The position numbers and the translations under genes were made by a program. Under the pieces are notes generated by a model, which worked only from the letters and a program-made list of their open reading frames with translations, was not told the origin of the DNA and made no database searches. Source: CAXBCP01 sp963974055 (GTDB taxonomy: Bacteria > Pseudomonadota > Alphaproteobacteria > MPNO01 > UBA830). Taken from it: 64,000 nt of DNA. The DNA lies in NCBI GenBank assembly GCA_963974055.1, contig CAXBCP010000018.1, positions 1-64,000 of the forward strand. Direction: 5' to 3'. Positions 25,482 to 34,128 of the stretch are shown piece after piece (the first letter of the stretch is position 1; each line of letters opens with the position of its first letter).

Positions 25482-26095
25482 AACATCCAAAGCAGAGAAG
25501 GCCGTTCAGGGGACTCCGCCGCCTGTTTCTGGGGGGCAGCATCGCATTCCTCGTTTGGGCGGCGGGGCTGTACCTGTTCGCGTCGCATATCCCCGTCTCG
25601 GAGAACCCCTCGCAGGAGAAAACCGACGCGATTGTTGTGCTGACCGGCGGGGCGAGCCGGGTCAGTGAAGGCCTGTCGCTTCTCGAAAAAGGCGTCGCGC
25701 AAAAACTGTTCATCTCCGGTGTGTATCGGGGGGTCGATGTTCAGGCGCTGCTCAGGCTTGCCCAGCGGGCGCCGGGCGACCTGGAATGCTGTATCGCCCT
25801 TGGTTATGCGGCGGACAGCACGCGCGGCAATGCGGAAGAAACCGCCGCGTGGATCGCGCGCGAAAAGTTCACGTCTGTCCGCCTTGTGACGGCAAGCTAT
25901 CACATGCCGCGCAGTCTTCTGGAATTTCGCCATGCCCTGCCGGCCGGCATCCGGCTTGTTCCCCATCCCGTTTTTCCGGCCGGATTCTACCCGGAAAACT
26001 GGTGGCGCTGGCGCGGTTCGGCCCGGCTGGCGATCTCCGAGTATCACAAATATATCATCGCCCGGATCGGAACCGCGGGACAGGTATTACGGTGA
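25478..26095 (+). CDS. YdcF/ElyC-family (DUF218) membrane-anchored protein
   Basis: A 205-residue DUF218 protein with one N-terminal membrane helix (about 15-36) and an extracytoplasmic Rossmann-like domain carrying the family motifs DAIVVLTGGASRV, LFISGV, AADSTRGNAEE and VTASYHMPRS. ElyC in E. coli, of the same family, influences envelope polysaccharide and peptidoglycan metabolism. It starts with a GTG overlapping the ftsX stop (GTGA) and ends by overlapping the next GTG in the same way. The ftsEX operon context argues for an envelope function. Confidence 0.86.
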   Translation: MKHPKQRRPFRGLRRLFLGGSIAFLVWAAGLYLFASHIPVSENPSQEKTDAIVVLTGGASRVSEGLSLLEKGVAQKLFISGVYRGVDVQALLRLAQRAPGDLECCIALGYAADSTRGNAEETAAWIAREKFTSVRLVTASYHMPRSLLEFRHALPAGIRLVPHPVFPAGFYPENWWRWRGSARLAISEYHKYIIARIGTAGQVLR

Positions 26096-26811
26096 AGTTC
26101 GTCCGGTCCGTCCTGTTCAATGCGGCGAATTTCAGCTGGACCATATTTCTGCTGATCGCGTTCGTTCCGCTGGTATTGGCGTCGCGGCGGACCCTGCTGG
26201 GGGCCATTCGTTTCTGGACCGCAAGTATCTTCTGGTTGCAGCGGCATATCCTGGCGCTTGATTTCGAGTTTCGCGGCCAGGAACATCTTCCCAATGGCCC
26301 GTTTATCATGGCGTCCGCCCATCAATCCGCCTGGGATACGATCTGCTTTTACGCGGTGCTGGAAGATCCGGCCTTCGTGCTGAAAAAGGAACTGTACCGG
26401 GTGCCGATGTTCGGTGCGTACGCCCGCAAGCTCGGGATGATCGCGATCGACCGGTCGGGCGGTGCCAGCGAAGCGCGGCGCATGATCCGCGATGTCACGG
26501 CCCAGCTCGAACAGGGCCGGCCGGTGGTCATTTTTCCGGGCGGCACGCGATCGGCGCCGGATGAAATCGCGGTTCTGAAATCTGGAATCAATGCGTTGTA
26601 TCGCCGGTGCGCGGTGCCGGTGGTCCCGGTGTCGCTGAATTCCGGGTGGTTCTGGGGGCGGCGCAGTTTTGTCAAGAAACCCGGTACGATCGTTGCAGCG
26701 TTTCACGAACCGATCGCGCCGGGGCTGGCTGCCGGCGAATTCGAGGCCATCCTGTCGGCCCGCATTCACGATGGAAACAGGAAGCTGCTGGACGAAGCCC
26801 GCAACGCGTAG
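26092..26811 (+). CDS. plsC: 1-acyl-sn-glycerol-3-phosphate acyltransferase (PlsC family)
   Basis: A 239-residue PlsC/LPLAT-family acyltransferase transferring an acyl group to lysophosphatidic acid in phospholipid synthesis. An N-terminal membrane helix (about 12-30) precedes motif I HQSAWD (the HX4D catalytic pair), motif II around KKELYRVPMFG and motif III FPGGTRS. In most relatives motif III reads FPEGTRS, so the glutamate is replaced by glycine. Motif IV VVPVSLNSG is intact. It starts at GTG overlapping the preceding stop and ends the ftsE-ftsX-ydcF-plsC operon. Confidence 0.9.
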   Translation: MKFVRSVLFNAANFSWTIFLLIAFVPLVLASRRTLLGAIRFWTASIFWLQRHILALDFEFRGQEHLPNGPFIMASAHQSAWDTICFYAVLEDPAFVLKKELYRVPMFGAYARKLGMIAIDRSGGASEARRMIRDVTAQLEQGRPVVIFPGGTRSAPDEIAVLKSGINALYRRCAVPVVPVSLNSGWFWGRRSFVKKPGTIVAAFHEPIAPGLAAGEFEAILSARIHDGNRKLLDEARNA

Positions 26812-26863
26812 AGCATATTCCGCTTACGCGGGAGCGGGCCGGTGCCGTCAAAACAGGAAACGC

Positions 26864-27775
26864 CTAGAACGGTTCGGTGAAATTGTCGAAGGCCGACCAG
26901 AACCGGCGGCGGATTTCATCGGTTTCGTGCAGGATTTCATGCCGTGCACCCTCCATTCGAATCTGGGTGCAGGTCGGCAAATCGTTGCAGGCATCGTCCT
27001 GCGCGGCGACCGACACCACCGTATCCGCGGCCGCCGTAAATATCAGGATTGGGCAGGCCGGCTGCTGCGATGCGGATAGGTGGCGGAGCCGCGCAATGCT
27101 TGCAAAGGCGGCATTCAGCCAGCCGAATGTCGGTCCGCCCATTTCAACCCCCGGGTTTGCCGCGATCGCGGCGTGGATCGCGGCGAACCTTTCGGCATCC
27201 CCGGTCAGCGGGTTGCCGTCGAACCGCACCCGCGCGGCGTCGTAATCGCCAAGACCGACAATGTAGCGTTCGTCAAAACCGGTGAGACAGGCGATGCGGC
27301 ACAGGGCTGCGATCGCTGTCCGGCTTGCCCTGCGCATGGGCAGGTCGATCATTGGTGCCGTCAGGATCGCGCCGTCGGCGGTGAGACGCTTCTCCAGGAG
27401 TGCCCGCAGGACGATATGGCCGCCCATCGAATGCCCCATCAGGAACGTCCCGGCAGGACCGTTGCCGCCCGCCAGTTCCATGAGCCAGGCGAGATCGTCC
27501 AGATATATACTGAAATTGCCGATATGGCCTTTCTGCGGATTGGCGGGCTTGCCGCCGGAAAGTCCCTGACCGCGCCAGTCCATCGACCAGATTTCGTATC
27601 CCCGGCCGAGTAGCTCGCCGATGACTTCCGCGTACTTTTCGAGAAATTCAGTTCGTCCGTGGCACAGGAAGACGCGCTTTGCGGCGTCAGGCGCGTGCGG
27701 AGGCCAGTGGCCGATTCGCAACACTGTGCCGTCCGGCGCCGTCCTGAACTGGATATTGCCCTCCGGAAGATCCAT
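26864..27775 (-). CDS. Lysophospholipase-like alpha/beta-hydrolase (PldB type)
   Basis: A 303-residue serine hydrolase of the PldB/monoglyceride-lipase type (Hydrolase_4). Landmarks are CHGRTEF near the oxyanion hole, the MDWRGQGLSGG segment typical of this family, the nucleophile in MGHSMGG, D in FTAAADTVVS and H in GARHEILHE. It probably releases fatty acids from lysophospholipids or monoacylglycerols. AAGGGA lies close to the ATG at 27775; a longer in-frame start at 27853 is possible but adds an atypical tail. It is convergent with plsC (52-bp gap). Confidence 0.86.
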   Translation of the reverse strand: MDLPEGNIQFRTAPDGTVLRIGHWPPHAPDAAKRVFLCHGRTEFLEKYAEVIGELLGRGYEIWSMDWRGQGLSGGKPANPQKGHIGNFSIYLDDLAWLMELAGGNGPAGTFLMGHSMGGHIVLRALLEKRLTADGAILTAPMIDLPMRRASRTAIAALCRIACLTGFDERYIVGLGDYDAARVRFDGNPLTGDAERFAAIHAAIAANPGVEMGGPTFGWLNAAFASIARLRHLSASQQPACPILIFTAAADTVVSVAAQDDACNDLPTCTQIRMEGARHEILHETDEIRRRFWSAFDNFTEPF

Positions 27776-27892
27776 ATTCCCTTGTAAGCGGGGCGCTGCT
27801 CCATGGCCAGATGCAATTATGAAACATAACATGAACATTGACCCTGGCCACACACTCGATTACCTTCGTTGGCCCCTGAAAGAGATTGCCGA

Positions 27893-30220
27893 ATGACCTC
27901 CGTTTCCGCCATTTCCCACCAGATTTGGGATATGAAATACCGTTTCAAATCGGCCGCCGGCGATATCATTGACCGGACGGTGGACGATACCTTGCGGCGG
28001 GTTGCGGAAGCGCTTGCGGCGCCCGAAAACGATGCGGTGCGTGCCGAATGGGCTGAAAAGTTCACAACCGCCATGGCCGATTTCCGGTTTTTGCCGGCGG
28101 GCCGGATCATCGCCGGGGCGGGGACGGAACGTGATGTGACGCTGTTCAACTGCTTTGTCATGGGCACGATTCCCGACGATATGAGCGGCATATTCGAACA
28201 TCTCCGCGAAGCCGCGCTGACCATGCAGCAGGGTGGCGGTATCGGATACGATTTCTCGACCCTCCGGCCCCGCGGCGCGCCGGTGAAGGGTGTCGGCGCG
28301 GACGCGTCCGGGCCGCTGTCGTTCATGGACGTGTGGGATTCCATGTGCCGCACCATCATGTCGGCCGGTTATCGCCGCGGTGCGATGATGGCGACGCTGC
28401 GCTGCGACCACCCGGATATCGAAGCGTTCATCGCAGCCAAGCAGGAAGCGGGCCGGTTGCGTATGTTCAATCTGTCGGTGCTGATCACCGACGCCTTCAT
28501 GGATGCGGTGCGCGAAGACCGGGACTGGGACCTGTCCTTCGGCGGCACCTGTTACAAGACCGTTTCGGCCCGCGGCCTGTGGGACACCATCATGCAGGCG
28601 ACCTACGAATTCGCAGAGCCGGGCGTGATCTTCATCGACCGTATCAACCGGGCCAACAATCTTGGCTACTGCGAAACCATCTCGGCGACGAATCCCTGCG
28701 GCGAGCAGCCTTTGCCGCCCTATGGGGCCTGCCTGCTGGGGTCGGTTAACCTGGCACGGCTGGTCGTCGATCCCTTCGGCGCCGAGGCGCATCTCGACGA
28801 GGACGCGCTGGCCGATCTGGTGCCGGTCGCGGTCCGGATGATGGACAATGTGACCGAGACGTCGCAATTCCCGTTGCCGGCGCAGCAGGCGGAAGCCGAC
28901 GCCAAGCGCCGTATCGGGCTCGGTGTGACCGGCCTGGCCGACGCCTTGATCATGTGCGGTGCGCGATACGGCTCCGCACAGGCGGTGGAACTGACGGAGC
29001 ATTGGATGCGGTCGATCCGCGATCATGCCTATCGCGCATCGGCGGCATTGGCGGCTGAAAAAGGTGCGTTTCCGTTATTCGATGCCGACGCGTATCTTGC
29101 GGGAGAAACCGTTGCCGACCTGCCGGACGATATACGCGACGCCATTCGGCAAAACGGTATCCGCAATGCGCTGCTGACCTCCATCGCGCCGACCGGCACG
29201 ATCTCGCTGTTTGCCGATAACGTGTCCTCGGGAATCGAACCGGTGTTCAGCTATGCCTATACACGCAATGTATTGATGCCCGACGGCACGCGGCGCGAGG
29301 AAGAAGTCTCGGATTACGCCTACCGGCTGTGGCGGCGCCTGAAAGGCGATGCCCCCCTGCCGGCCTCCTTCGTCAGCGCGCAGGATATCGCGCCCGGCGA
29401 TCACGTCGTCATGCAGGCGGCGGCGCAGAAATATGTCGATTCCTCGATTTCCAAAACCATCAACGTGCCCGCTGACCTGGCGTTCGATGCGTTCAAGGAC
29501 GTTTACCAGCAGGCCTGGGATACCGGCTGCAAGGGCTGCACGACCTACCGTCCGAACGATGTGACCGGCTCGGTGCTTCAGGTGAAGGAAACGTCGGACC
29601 CGGCCCAGCCCGAACTGCCGCTGGCCGGCCCCGGGCCGGCGCCCGCGAAAGCGGAAGACGAATTCGAATCCGGCGTGGTTTACATGACACAGCCGCTGTC
29701 GCGGCCGGAAGAACTGCCGGGCCAGACCTACAAGCTGCACTGGCCGGATTCCGACCATGCCATGTACATCACGATCAACGATATCGTGCAGGACGGCCGC
29801 CGCCGCCCGTTCGAGGTCTTCGTCAATTCCAAGAATACCGAACATTATGCCTGGACCGTTGCGCTGACGCGGATGATTTCGGCCGTGTTTCGGCGCGGCG
29901 GGGACGTTTCCTTCGTCGTGGAGGAACTGAAAGCGGTATTCGATCCGCGCGGCGGGCAATGGATGCAGGGCCGTTACGTACCGTCGCTGCTGGCCGCGAT
30001 GGGCGACATCATCGAACGTCACATGATTGATATCGGTTTCATGCCGAAGGGCAATGACGACGTTGCGGGTAATGTCCCCGAAAGCGGGGAGGAGCGCATG
30101 GTCGTCGGCCTGAATGACGGCCCCAGGATGCGCCAGTGCCCGCAATGCGGCCAGGCGGCGCTGTTGCGCCAGGAAGGCTGCGACACCTGCACGGCCTGCG
30201 ATTATTCGAAATGCGGGTGA
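27893..30220 (+). CDS. nrdJ: Adenosylcobalamin-dependent ribonucleotide reductase (class II)
   Basis: A 775-residue class II ribonucleotide reductase, which uses adenosylcobalamin to generate the thiyl radical and needs no small subunit. Residues seen: first redox cysteine C87 (FNCFVMG), second in GGTCYK, and the catalytic N-x-C-x-E trio N267, C269, E271 in NPCGEQPLPPYG. The phosphate-binding SIAPTGTIS loop is present. The C-terminal part (about 600-750) resembles the TSCPD domain of NrdJ, and the tail has paired cysteines (CPQCGQ, CDTCTACDYSKC) that likely bind zinc or re-reduce the active site. The ATG with AGAGA upstream is preferred over a TTG 24 bases earlier. No cobalamin riboswitch is evident upstream. 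Confidence 0.93.
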   Translation: MTSVSAISHQIWDMKYRFKSAAGDIIDRTVDDTLRRVAEALAAPENDAVRAEWAEKFTTAMADFRFLPAGRIIAGAGTERDVTLFNCFVMGTIPDDMSGIFEHLREAALTMQQGGGIGYDFSTLRPRGAPVKGVGADASGPLSFMDVWDSMCRTIMSAGYRRGAMMATLRCDHPDIEAFIAAKQEAGRLRMFNLSVLITDAFMDAVREDRDWDLSFGGTCYKTVSARGLWDTIMQATYEFAEPGVIFIDRINRANNLGYCETISATNPCGEQPLPPYGACLLGSVNLARLVVDPFGAEAHLDEDALADLVPVAVRMMDNVTETSQFPLPAQQAEADAKRRIGLGVTGLADALIMCGARYGSAQAVELTEHWMRSIRDHAYRASAALAAEKGAFPLFDADAYLAGETVADLPDDIRDAIRQNGIRNALLTSIAPTGTISLFADNVSSGIEPVFSYAYTRNVLMPDGTRREEEVSDYAYRLWRRLKGDAPLPASFVSAQDIAPGDHVVMQAAAQKYVDSSISKTINVPADLAFDAFKDVYQQAWDTGCKGCTTYRPNDVTGSVLQVKETSDPAQPELPLAGPGPAPAKAEDEFESGVVYMTQPLSRPEELPGQTYKLHWPDSDHAMYITINDIVQDGRRRPFEVFVNSKNTEHYAWTVALTRMISAVFRRGGDVSFVVEELKAVFDPRGGQWMQGRYVPSLLAAMGDIIERHMIDIGFMPKGNDDVAGNVPESGEERMVVGLNDGPRMRQCPQCGQAALLRQEGCDTCTACDYSKCG

Positions 30221-30283
30221 TGCGGGTCCGTGTGTTAGCCCGGAGTTCCCGTCATTCGCGGCGGTTGGGAATAAGCTGCATAT

Positions 30284-30308
30284 AAAAGTCGCCGCAAAAG
30301 CGACTTTT
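30284..30308 (+). terminator. Hairpin with 9-bp stem after nrdJ
   Basis: AAAAGTCGC and GCGACTTTT form a perfect 9-bp stem around a 7-base loop, ending in a short T run, 64 bp beyond the nrdJ stop and 63 bp before the next start. It looks like a rho-independent terminator of modest strength; being AT-flanked and symmetrical it could also act as a leader element of the following gene. Confidence 0.6.
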
Positions 30309-30370
30309 CCACTTTATAGTGGCGGCAGTAGTTGCAGAACTGCGTGTAGGCATAAATTCAGGAGTAGGTC

Positions 30371-30865
30371 ATGCGTATCAATTTTTTCCCTGTTATTGCG
30401 CTTGCGACGATGGTCGCTGTCATTCCCCGTTCGGCGTTGGCCAACGGTGACGACAGCCTGGTGATTGCTTCAGGCCACCTTACCACCGAACAGGTAGTCG
30501 ACCGGGTTTTCACGTCGGTCGAGCGGCGCATCCTGCGCCGGTATTACGAAGCGCGGGGTGGCTCCGCCGCGGATGATGGGACATCTCCGGCAGGTCACGG
30601 TCACAAGGGCAAGGGGAAAAAGCACAAAGGCATGCCCCCCGGGTTGGCGAAGCGGGGCGGGAACCTGCCGCCCGGACTGGCCAAACGCGGCGGGGTACTG
30701 CCGCCTGGCCTCGCGAAACGGCTACCTGACGATCTGGCGCGCGAACTGCCGCCGCGGTCGCCGAAGTACCGGCGCGTCGTTGTCGACAACGACATCGTCC
30801 TGATCGATGCGGTGACGAACAAAGTGCTTGATGTGCTGGAAGACGTATTGCTCGGTCGCCGCTGA
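30371..30865 (+). CDS. Secreted basic protein with PPGLAKR repeats, function unknown
   Basis: A 164-residue exported protein: a signal peptide (MRINFF, hydrophobic core, cleavage likely after ALA at about residue 24) and then a helical stretch with VVDRVFTSVERRILRRYYE. A His/Lys/Gly-rich linker (GHGHKGKGKKHKG) leads into three near-identical 11-residue units containing PPGLAKR. The C-terminal segment YRRVVVDNDIVLIDAVTNKVLDVLEDVL resembles the end of RcnB-like periplasmic proteins, in which LPPGxAK repeats also occur. CAGGAG upstream supports the ATG. No catalytic motif is visible. A structural or metal-related periplasmic role is only a guess. Confidence 0.75.
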   Translation: MRINFFPVIALATMVAVIPRSALANGDDSLVIASGHLTTEQVVDRVFTSVERRILRRYYEARGGSAADDGTSPAGHGHKGKGKKHKGMPPGLAKRGGNLPPGLAKRGGVLPPGLAKRLPDDLARELPPRSPKYRRVVVDNDIVLIDAVTNKVLDVLEDVLLGRR

Positions 30866-30882
30866 CGGTTCTTCCGGATTTT

Positions 30883-31734
30883 TTAGCCCGCGGAGACGAC
30901 GTCTGCCGCAAGCCGGCCGACGGTTTCGATTTCGATCTCGACCCGGTCGCCCGGTTTGAGCCATTTCGGGGGACTGAACCCGACGGCAACCCCTGAGGGG
31001 GAACCGGTGGTGATCATGTCGCCCGGCACGAGGGTGATGAAGGTCGAAATATAGCTGACCAGACTGGCGGCGGAGAACACCAGGTCGCCGGTATTTCCCT
31101 CCTGGCGAAGCTCGCCGTTTACCCAGGTTTTCAGGGTCATATCGGCGGGGTCGCCGGCCTCGTCGGCGGTGGTGATCCACGGCCCCAGCATGCCGGAATT
31201 TTCCCAGTTCTTGCCGGGCGCGACCTGCGGTCCGCGCTTCTGCCAGTCGCGGACGCTGCCGTCATTGGCAATGGTATATCCGGCAACGTAATTCAGGGCC
31301 TCGTCCTCTGATACGTTGCGGGCGGGCCGGCCGATCACGACGGTCATTTCACCTTCGTAATCGAAATGCTCCGATCCGGTCGGCATTTCCATCCGGCCGT
31401 TATGGGGCACGAAGGTACGCGTATATCGTGAAAAGATGCTCGGCGAGGTCGGAATTTCGTAGCCCATCTCCAGGATGTGCGCGCGATAGTTCTGGCCGAC
31501 GCAGTAAATTTTTTCCGGATCGGGGACCGGCAAGAGGAAGTCCACCGCGTCCAGCGGATAGTCGGGTTCCGCTCCTTCTATCGCCGCGCGCGCATCATCG
31601 ACGGCATCCGCTGTCAGAACGTCGCGCAATGTCTGTTGGCGGCCGGAAAGGCGGCCCGTAAGTTCGATGACACCGTTTTCGGTAACGGCGCCGAAGCCGT
31701 CTCGGCCTCCGACGGAAAAGCTCGCGAGTTTCAT
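30883..31734 (-). CDS. Fumarylacetoacetate hydrolase-family protein (copy A)
   Basis: A 283-residue FAH-family enzyme. The N-terminal beta domain (MKLASFSVGGRDGFGAV) is followed by the catalytic FAH domain with IYCVGQNYRAH, the metal ligands in DYEGEMTVVIGR, the NYVAGYTIANDGSVRDWQ helix region and MITTGSPSGVA. Members hydrolyse or decarboxylate/isomerise acylpyruvates and homoprotocatechuate intermediates. GGGAGA is upstream of the start. It directly follows, and resembles, the 31757-32599 gene, so the two arose by duplication. The substrate is undetermined. Confidence 0.88.
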   Translation of the reverse strand: MKLASFSVGGRDGFGAVTENGVIELTGRLSGRQQTLRDVLTADAVDDARAAIEGAEPDYPLDAVDFLLPVPDPEKIYCVGQNYRAHILEMGYEIPTSPSIFSRYTRTFVPHNGRMEMPTGSEHFDYEGEMTVVIGRPARNVSEDEALNYVAGYTIANDGSVRDWQKRGPQVAPGKNWENSGMLGPWITTADEAGDPADMTLKTWVNGELRQEGNTGDLVFSAASLVSYISTFITLVPGDMITTGSPSGVAVGFSPPKWLKPGDRVEIEIETVGRLAADVVSAG

Positions 31735-31756
31735 GTCGTGATCTCCCGGCGCGTGT

Positions 31757-32599
31757 TTATTCGGCCACGATCGGGTTCGACAGCGTCCCGATCGGCTCGA
31801 TATTGACGCTGATGGTCTCGCCGGGCTTCAGCCAGTTGGGCGGATCGTTCTCGATGGCGCTGCCGCCGGGCGATCCGGTCGCGATCATGTCGCCCGGCTC
31901 GAGCCAGGTGAATTTCGAAATATGCGAAATGACGAACGGAATCTTGAAGATCATCATGTCGCTCCCGCCGTCCTGTCGGGTTTTGCCATCGACCGTGGTT
32001 CTGATCTGAAGGGCATCGAGATCGGCGATTTCGTCCCGTGTCACCATCCACGGGCCGATGCTACCGGACCGGTGGAAATTCTTGCCCGGACAGTTCTGGG
32101 TGCCTTTCGACTGCCAGTCGCGGACGCTGCCTTCATTGATGATCGTATAGCCGGCGACATAGTCGAGCGCGTTTTCTTCCGGGATGTGGCGGCCGGGCTT
32201 GCCGATGATGACGCCGATCTCGCCTTCGTAGTCGAGCTGTTCAGAAACGGCGGGCCGGTGAATGGCTTCGCCGTGGGGCGCGAACCCGTTCGCGAAACGG
32301 GGGAAAATGCTCGGCCATTTGGGGCCGCCGTCTTCGAGCACCTCGTGATAGGCACGGTAATTGCGACCGATGCAGAAAATCTTTTCCGGTGTCGTGATCG
32401 GGAACATGTACTCGATGTCGTCGAGCAACACGTCGGCATCTGCGGCAGCCGCGAGTTTTTCCATCTGGCCGACGGACAGGCCGGCAATGGCCTGCTTCAG
32501 GCTGGAATGGTCCATCCGTTTGCTCATATCCACGATTCCGCCGTCCTTGACGACGCCGTAGGCTTCCCGCCCGGCGTGGCGATAGCTGATCAGTTTCAC
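31757..32599 (-). CDS. Fumarylacetoacetate hydrolase-family protein (copy B)
   Basis: A 280-residue paralogue of the adjacent gene with the same order of motifs: MKLISYRHAGREAYGVV, IFCIGRNYRAY, DYEGEIGVIIGKPG (metal-binding acidic residues), DYVAGYTIINEGSVRDWQ, KNFHRSGSIGPWM and MIATGSPGGSA. It begins with GTG preceded by a strong GGAGGA. Ureidoglycolate lyase, acylpyruvase and 5-carboxymethyl-2-hydroxymuconate isomerase all belong here. With 22 bp between the copies, both are probably on one mRNA. Confidence 0.88.
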   Translation of the reverse strand: MKLISYRHAGREAYGVVKDGGIVDMSKRMDHSSLKQAIAGLSVGQMEKLAAAADADVLLDDIEYMFPITTPEKIFCIGRNYRAYHEVLEDGGPKWPSIFPRFANGFAPHGEAIHRPAVSEQLDYEGEIGVIIGKPGRHIPEENALDYVAGYTIINEGSVRDWQSKGTQNCPGKNFHRSGSIGPWMVTRDEIADLDALQIRTTVDGKTRQDGGSDMMIFKIPFVISHISKFTWLEPGDMIATGSPGGSAIENDPPNWLKPGETISVNIEPIGTLSNPIVAE

Positions 32600-32686
32600 G
32601 ATGTGGTCCTCCCGGATGTGCCAAGTCTTATGCGTCGTGTCTTCTTGGCGCTTTCTTAGTCCGATCGGCGCGCGATGCCAACTGGG

Positions 32687-33259
32687 TCACCGTTCGCCGC
32701 GGATTTCGGTGACCCGCCTTAAAAGCGCGTGCAAATGCCCCTCGGCAATTCCCATATCGTCGAGGCGGGCGACGGTATTGGCGAGATAGTCCACATTCGG
32801 CCCGCGTTTTCCGGCGCTTTTTGCGATTCGCTGCGCCGTTTCCTCAAAGTCCAGCCTGCCCGCGAAAATGCGGTCGGCGCGGTTGACCACCAGCGTGTAG
32901 CCCGTGACCGTCTCGTCGGGCAGCTGAATCCGGACGCGGCGGCAAATATAAATCGGGTCGTTATCCATTTCACGGGCTTCAATCTCGCGAATTGCGTGCT
33001 CCCGCGTCGCGGCATCCACATGAAGCGCGACCCCGCTGCAGGACCCGCCCCGGTCCAGCCCCAGCGACAATCCCGGGTTAGCCGGCGTGCCGCGATAGTG
33101 TTCGGAATTGACGCAGAACGACCGGTGATACCCGTAAAGCCGGGCCGGCCGGGTCTGTGCAGGGGGAAAGGGCGGATCCCACATCAGCGACCCGTAGGCA
33201 AAAAACCAGAACCCGTCGGGATCGGGAATATTCAGCCGGTTGAGGGGCGCCTCCGTCAT
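32687..33259 (-). CDS. chaC: ChaC-like gamma-glutamylcyclotransferase
   Basis: A 190-residue ChaC-family enzyme that cleaves glutathione to 5-oxoproline and Cys-Gly. The substrate loop FAYGSLMWDP, HRSFCVNS, GLSLGLDRGGSC and the acidic REMDNDPIY region with the catalytic glutamate position match the family. Its ATG overlaps the stop of the upstream EamA gene by 4 bases (ATGA), so the chain EamA, EamA, ChaC is translationally coupled. That arrangement, together with two glutathione transferases and gloB elsewhere in the window, hints at handling of glutathione or its breakdown products. Confidence 0.9.
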   Translation of the reverse strand: MTEAPLNRLNIPDPDGFWFFAYGSLMWDPPFPPAQTRPARLYGYHRSFCVNSEHYRGTPANPGLSLGLDRGGSCSGVALHVDAATREHAIREIEAREMDNDPIYICRRVRIQLPDETVTGYTLVVNRADRIFAGRLDFEETAQRIAKSAGKRGPNVDYLANTVARLDDMGIAEGHLHALLRRVTEIRGER

Positions 33260-34128
33260 GATCTGCGCGTGACCAGAAACACGCCGGCGACGCCGACAGC
33301 AAAACCGCCGATCGCGACGATGCTCATGGTCTCTCCGTAGGTGATCCAGCCCAGAAATACTGCCGTCGGCGGGGTAAGATAGAACAGGCTGGAAACACGT
33401 GCCGCCGCACCGTGGCGCAGCATCAGATAGAGCAGGTTGGTGGCGCCGATGGTGAGAACGAAAACCAGCCATATCCAGACGAATACGACTTCGCTGCTCC
33501 ATTCGATCTCGCCGGTCTCGATTGCCATCGCGATACAGAAATTACAGAATCCTGCGGCGGTCTGCTGGACGACCATGACGATACGAAGGTCCGAATTGGC
33601 GCAGAATCTTTTCTGATAAAGCGACGCGGCGGTGATAAAAACCGGCGTCAGGCCCGCAAAAATATAGCCGTCGAGGGTGCCGGCGCCGATACCCAGCCTG
33701 TCCGACAGAACGATAAACAGCCCGGCGAAACCCAGGGCGAAGCCCGCCCATTGAAGCGGGGTGACCTTTTCGCCGAGGGTGATGCCGACCACCGCTGCCG
33801 TCAGAAGCGGCTGCATGCCGGCGATCAGCGCGGCAACGCCCTGGCTGACACCGCCGTCCAGCGCGCTGAACATGGATCCGAGATACAGGCATTGCAGCGT
33901 CACCCCGACCACGGCGATATGCGCGATCTCTTTCAAGTTCGGCCACGGCGCCCGCACGATCAGTACGTAGGTGCCGACAAGGGCGACAACGAGGGCCGAG
34001 CGTACCCAGAGGAGGGTGAAGGGTTCGCTGTATTCCAGCCCGAGCCGCGTGATCGGAAACCCGGATGCCCAGCTCAGGATAAACAGGAACGGCATCGCCC
34101 GGACCAGTACCGATCTGTCGACCGTCAT
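33256..34128 (-). CDS. EamA-family (DMT) transporter, second of a coupled pair
   Basis: A 290-residue drug/metabolite transporter with ten predicted helices in two EamA repeats; the first repeat begins FLFILSWASGFPITRLGL and the second ends HGAAARVSSLFYLTPPTAVFLGW. It is a clear paralogue of the upstream gene (shared SLYQKRFC / TLYQKKFC, GMQPLL / GLQPLL and AAARV.S motifs). The ATG at 34128 overlaps the upstream stop (ATGA). Export of amino acids or metabolites is usual in this family. Coupled paralogues may form a heteromeric pair. Confidence 0.87.
   Translation of the reverse strand: MTVDRSVLVRAMPFLFILSWASGFPITRLGLEYSEPFTLLWVRSALVVALVGTYVLIVRAPWPNLKEIAHIAVVGVTLQCLYLGSMFSALDGGVSQGVAALIAGMQPLLTAAVVGITLGEKVTPLQWAGFALGFAGLFIVLSDRLGIGAGTLDGYIFAGLTPVFITAASLYQKRFCANSDLRIVMVVQQTAAGFCNFCIAMAIETGEIEWSSEVVFVWIWLVFVLTIGATNLLYLMLRHGAAARVSSLFYLTPPTAVFLGWITYGETMSIVAIGGFAVGVAGVFLVTRRS

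Noticed and set aside
27776..27892. Cobalamin riboswitch before the B12-dependent ribonucleotide reductase
   Set aside because: No B12-box-like sequence and too little space for the aptamer between the divergent genes.
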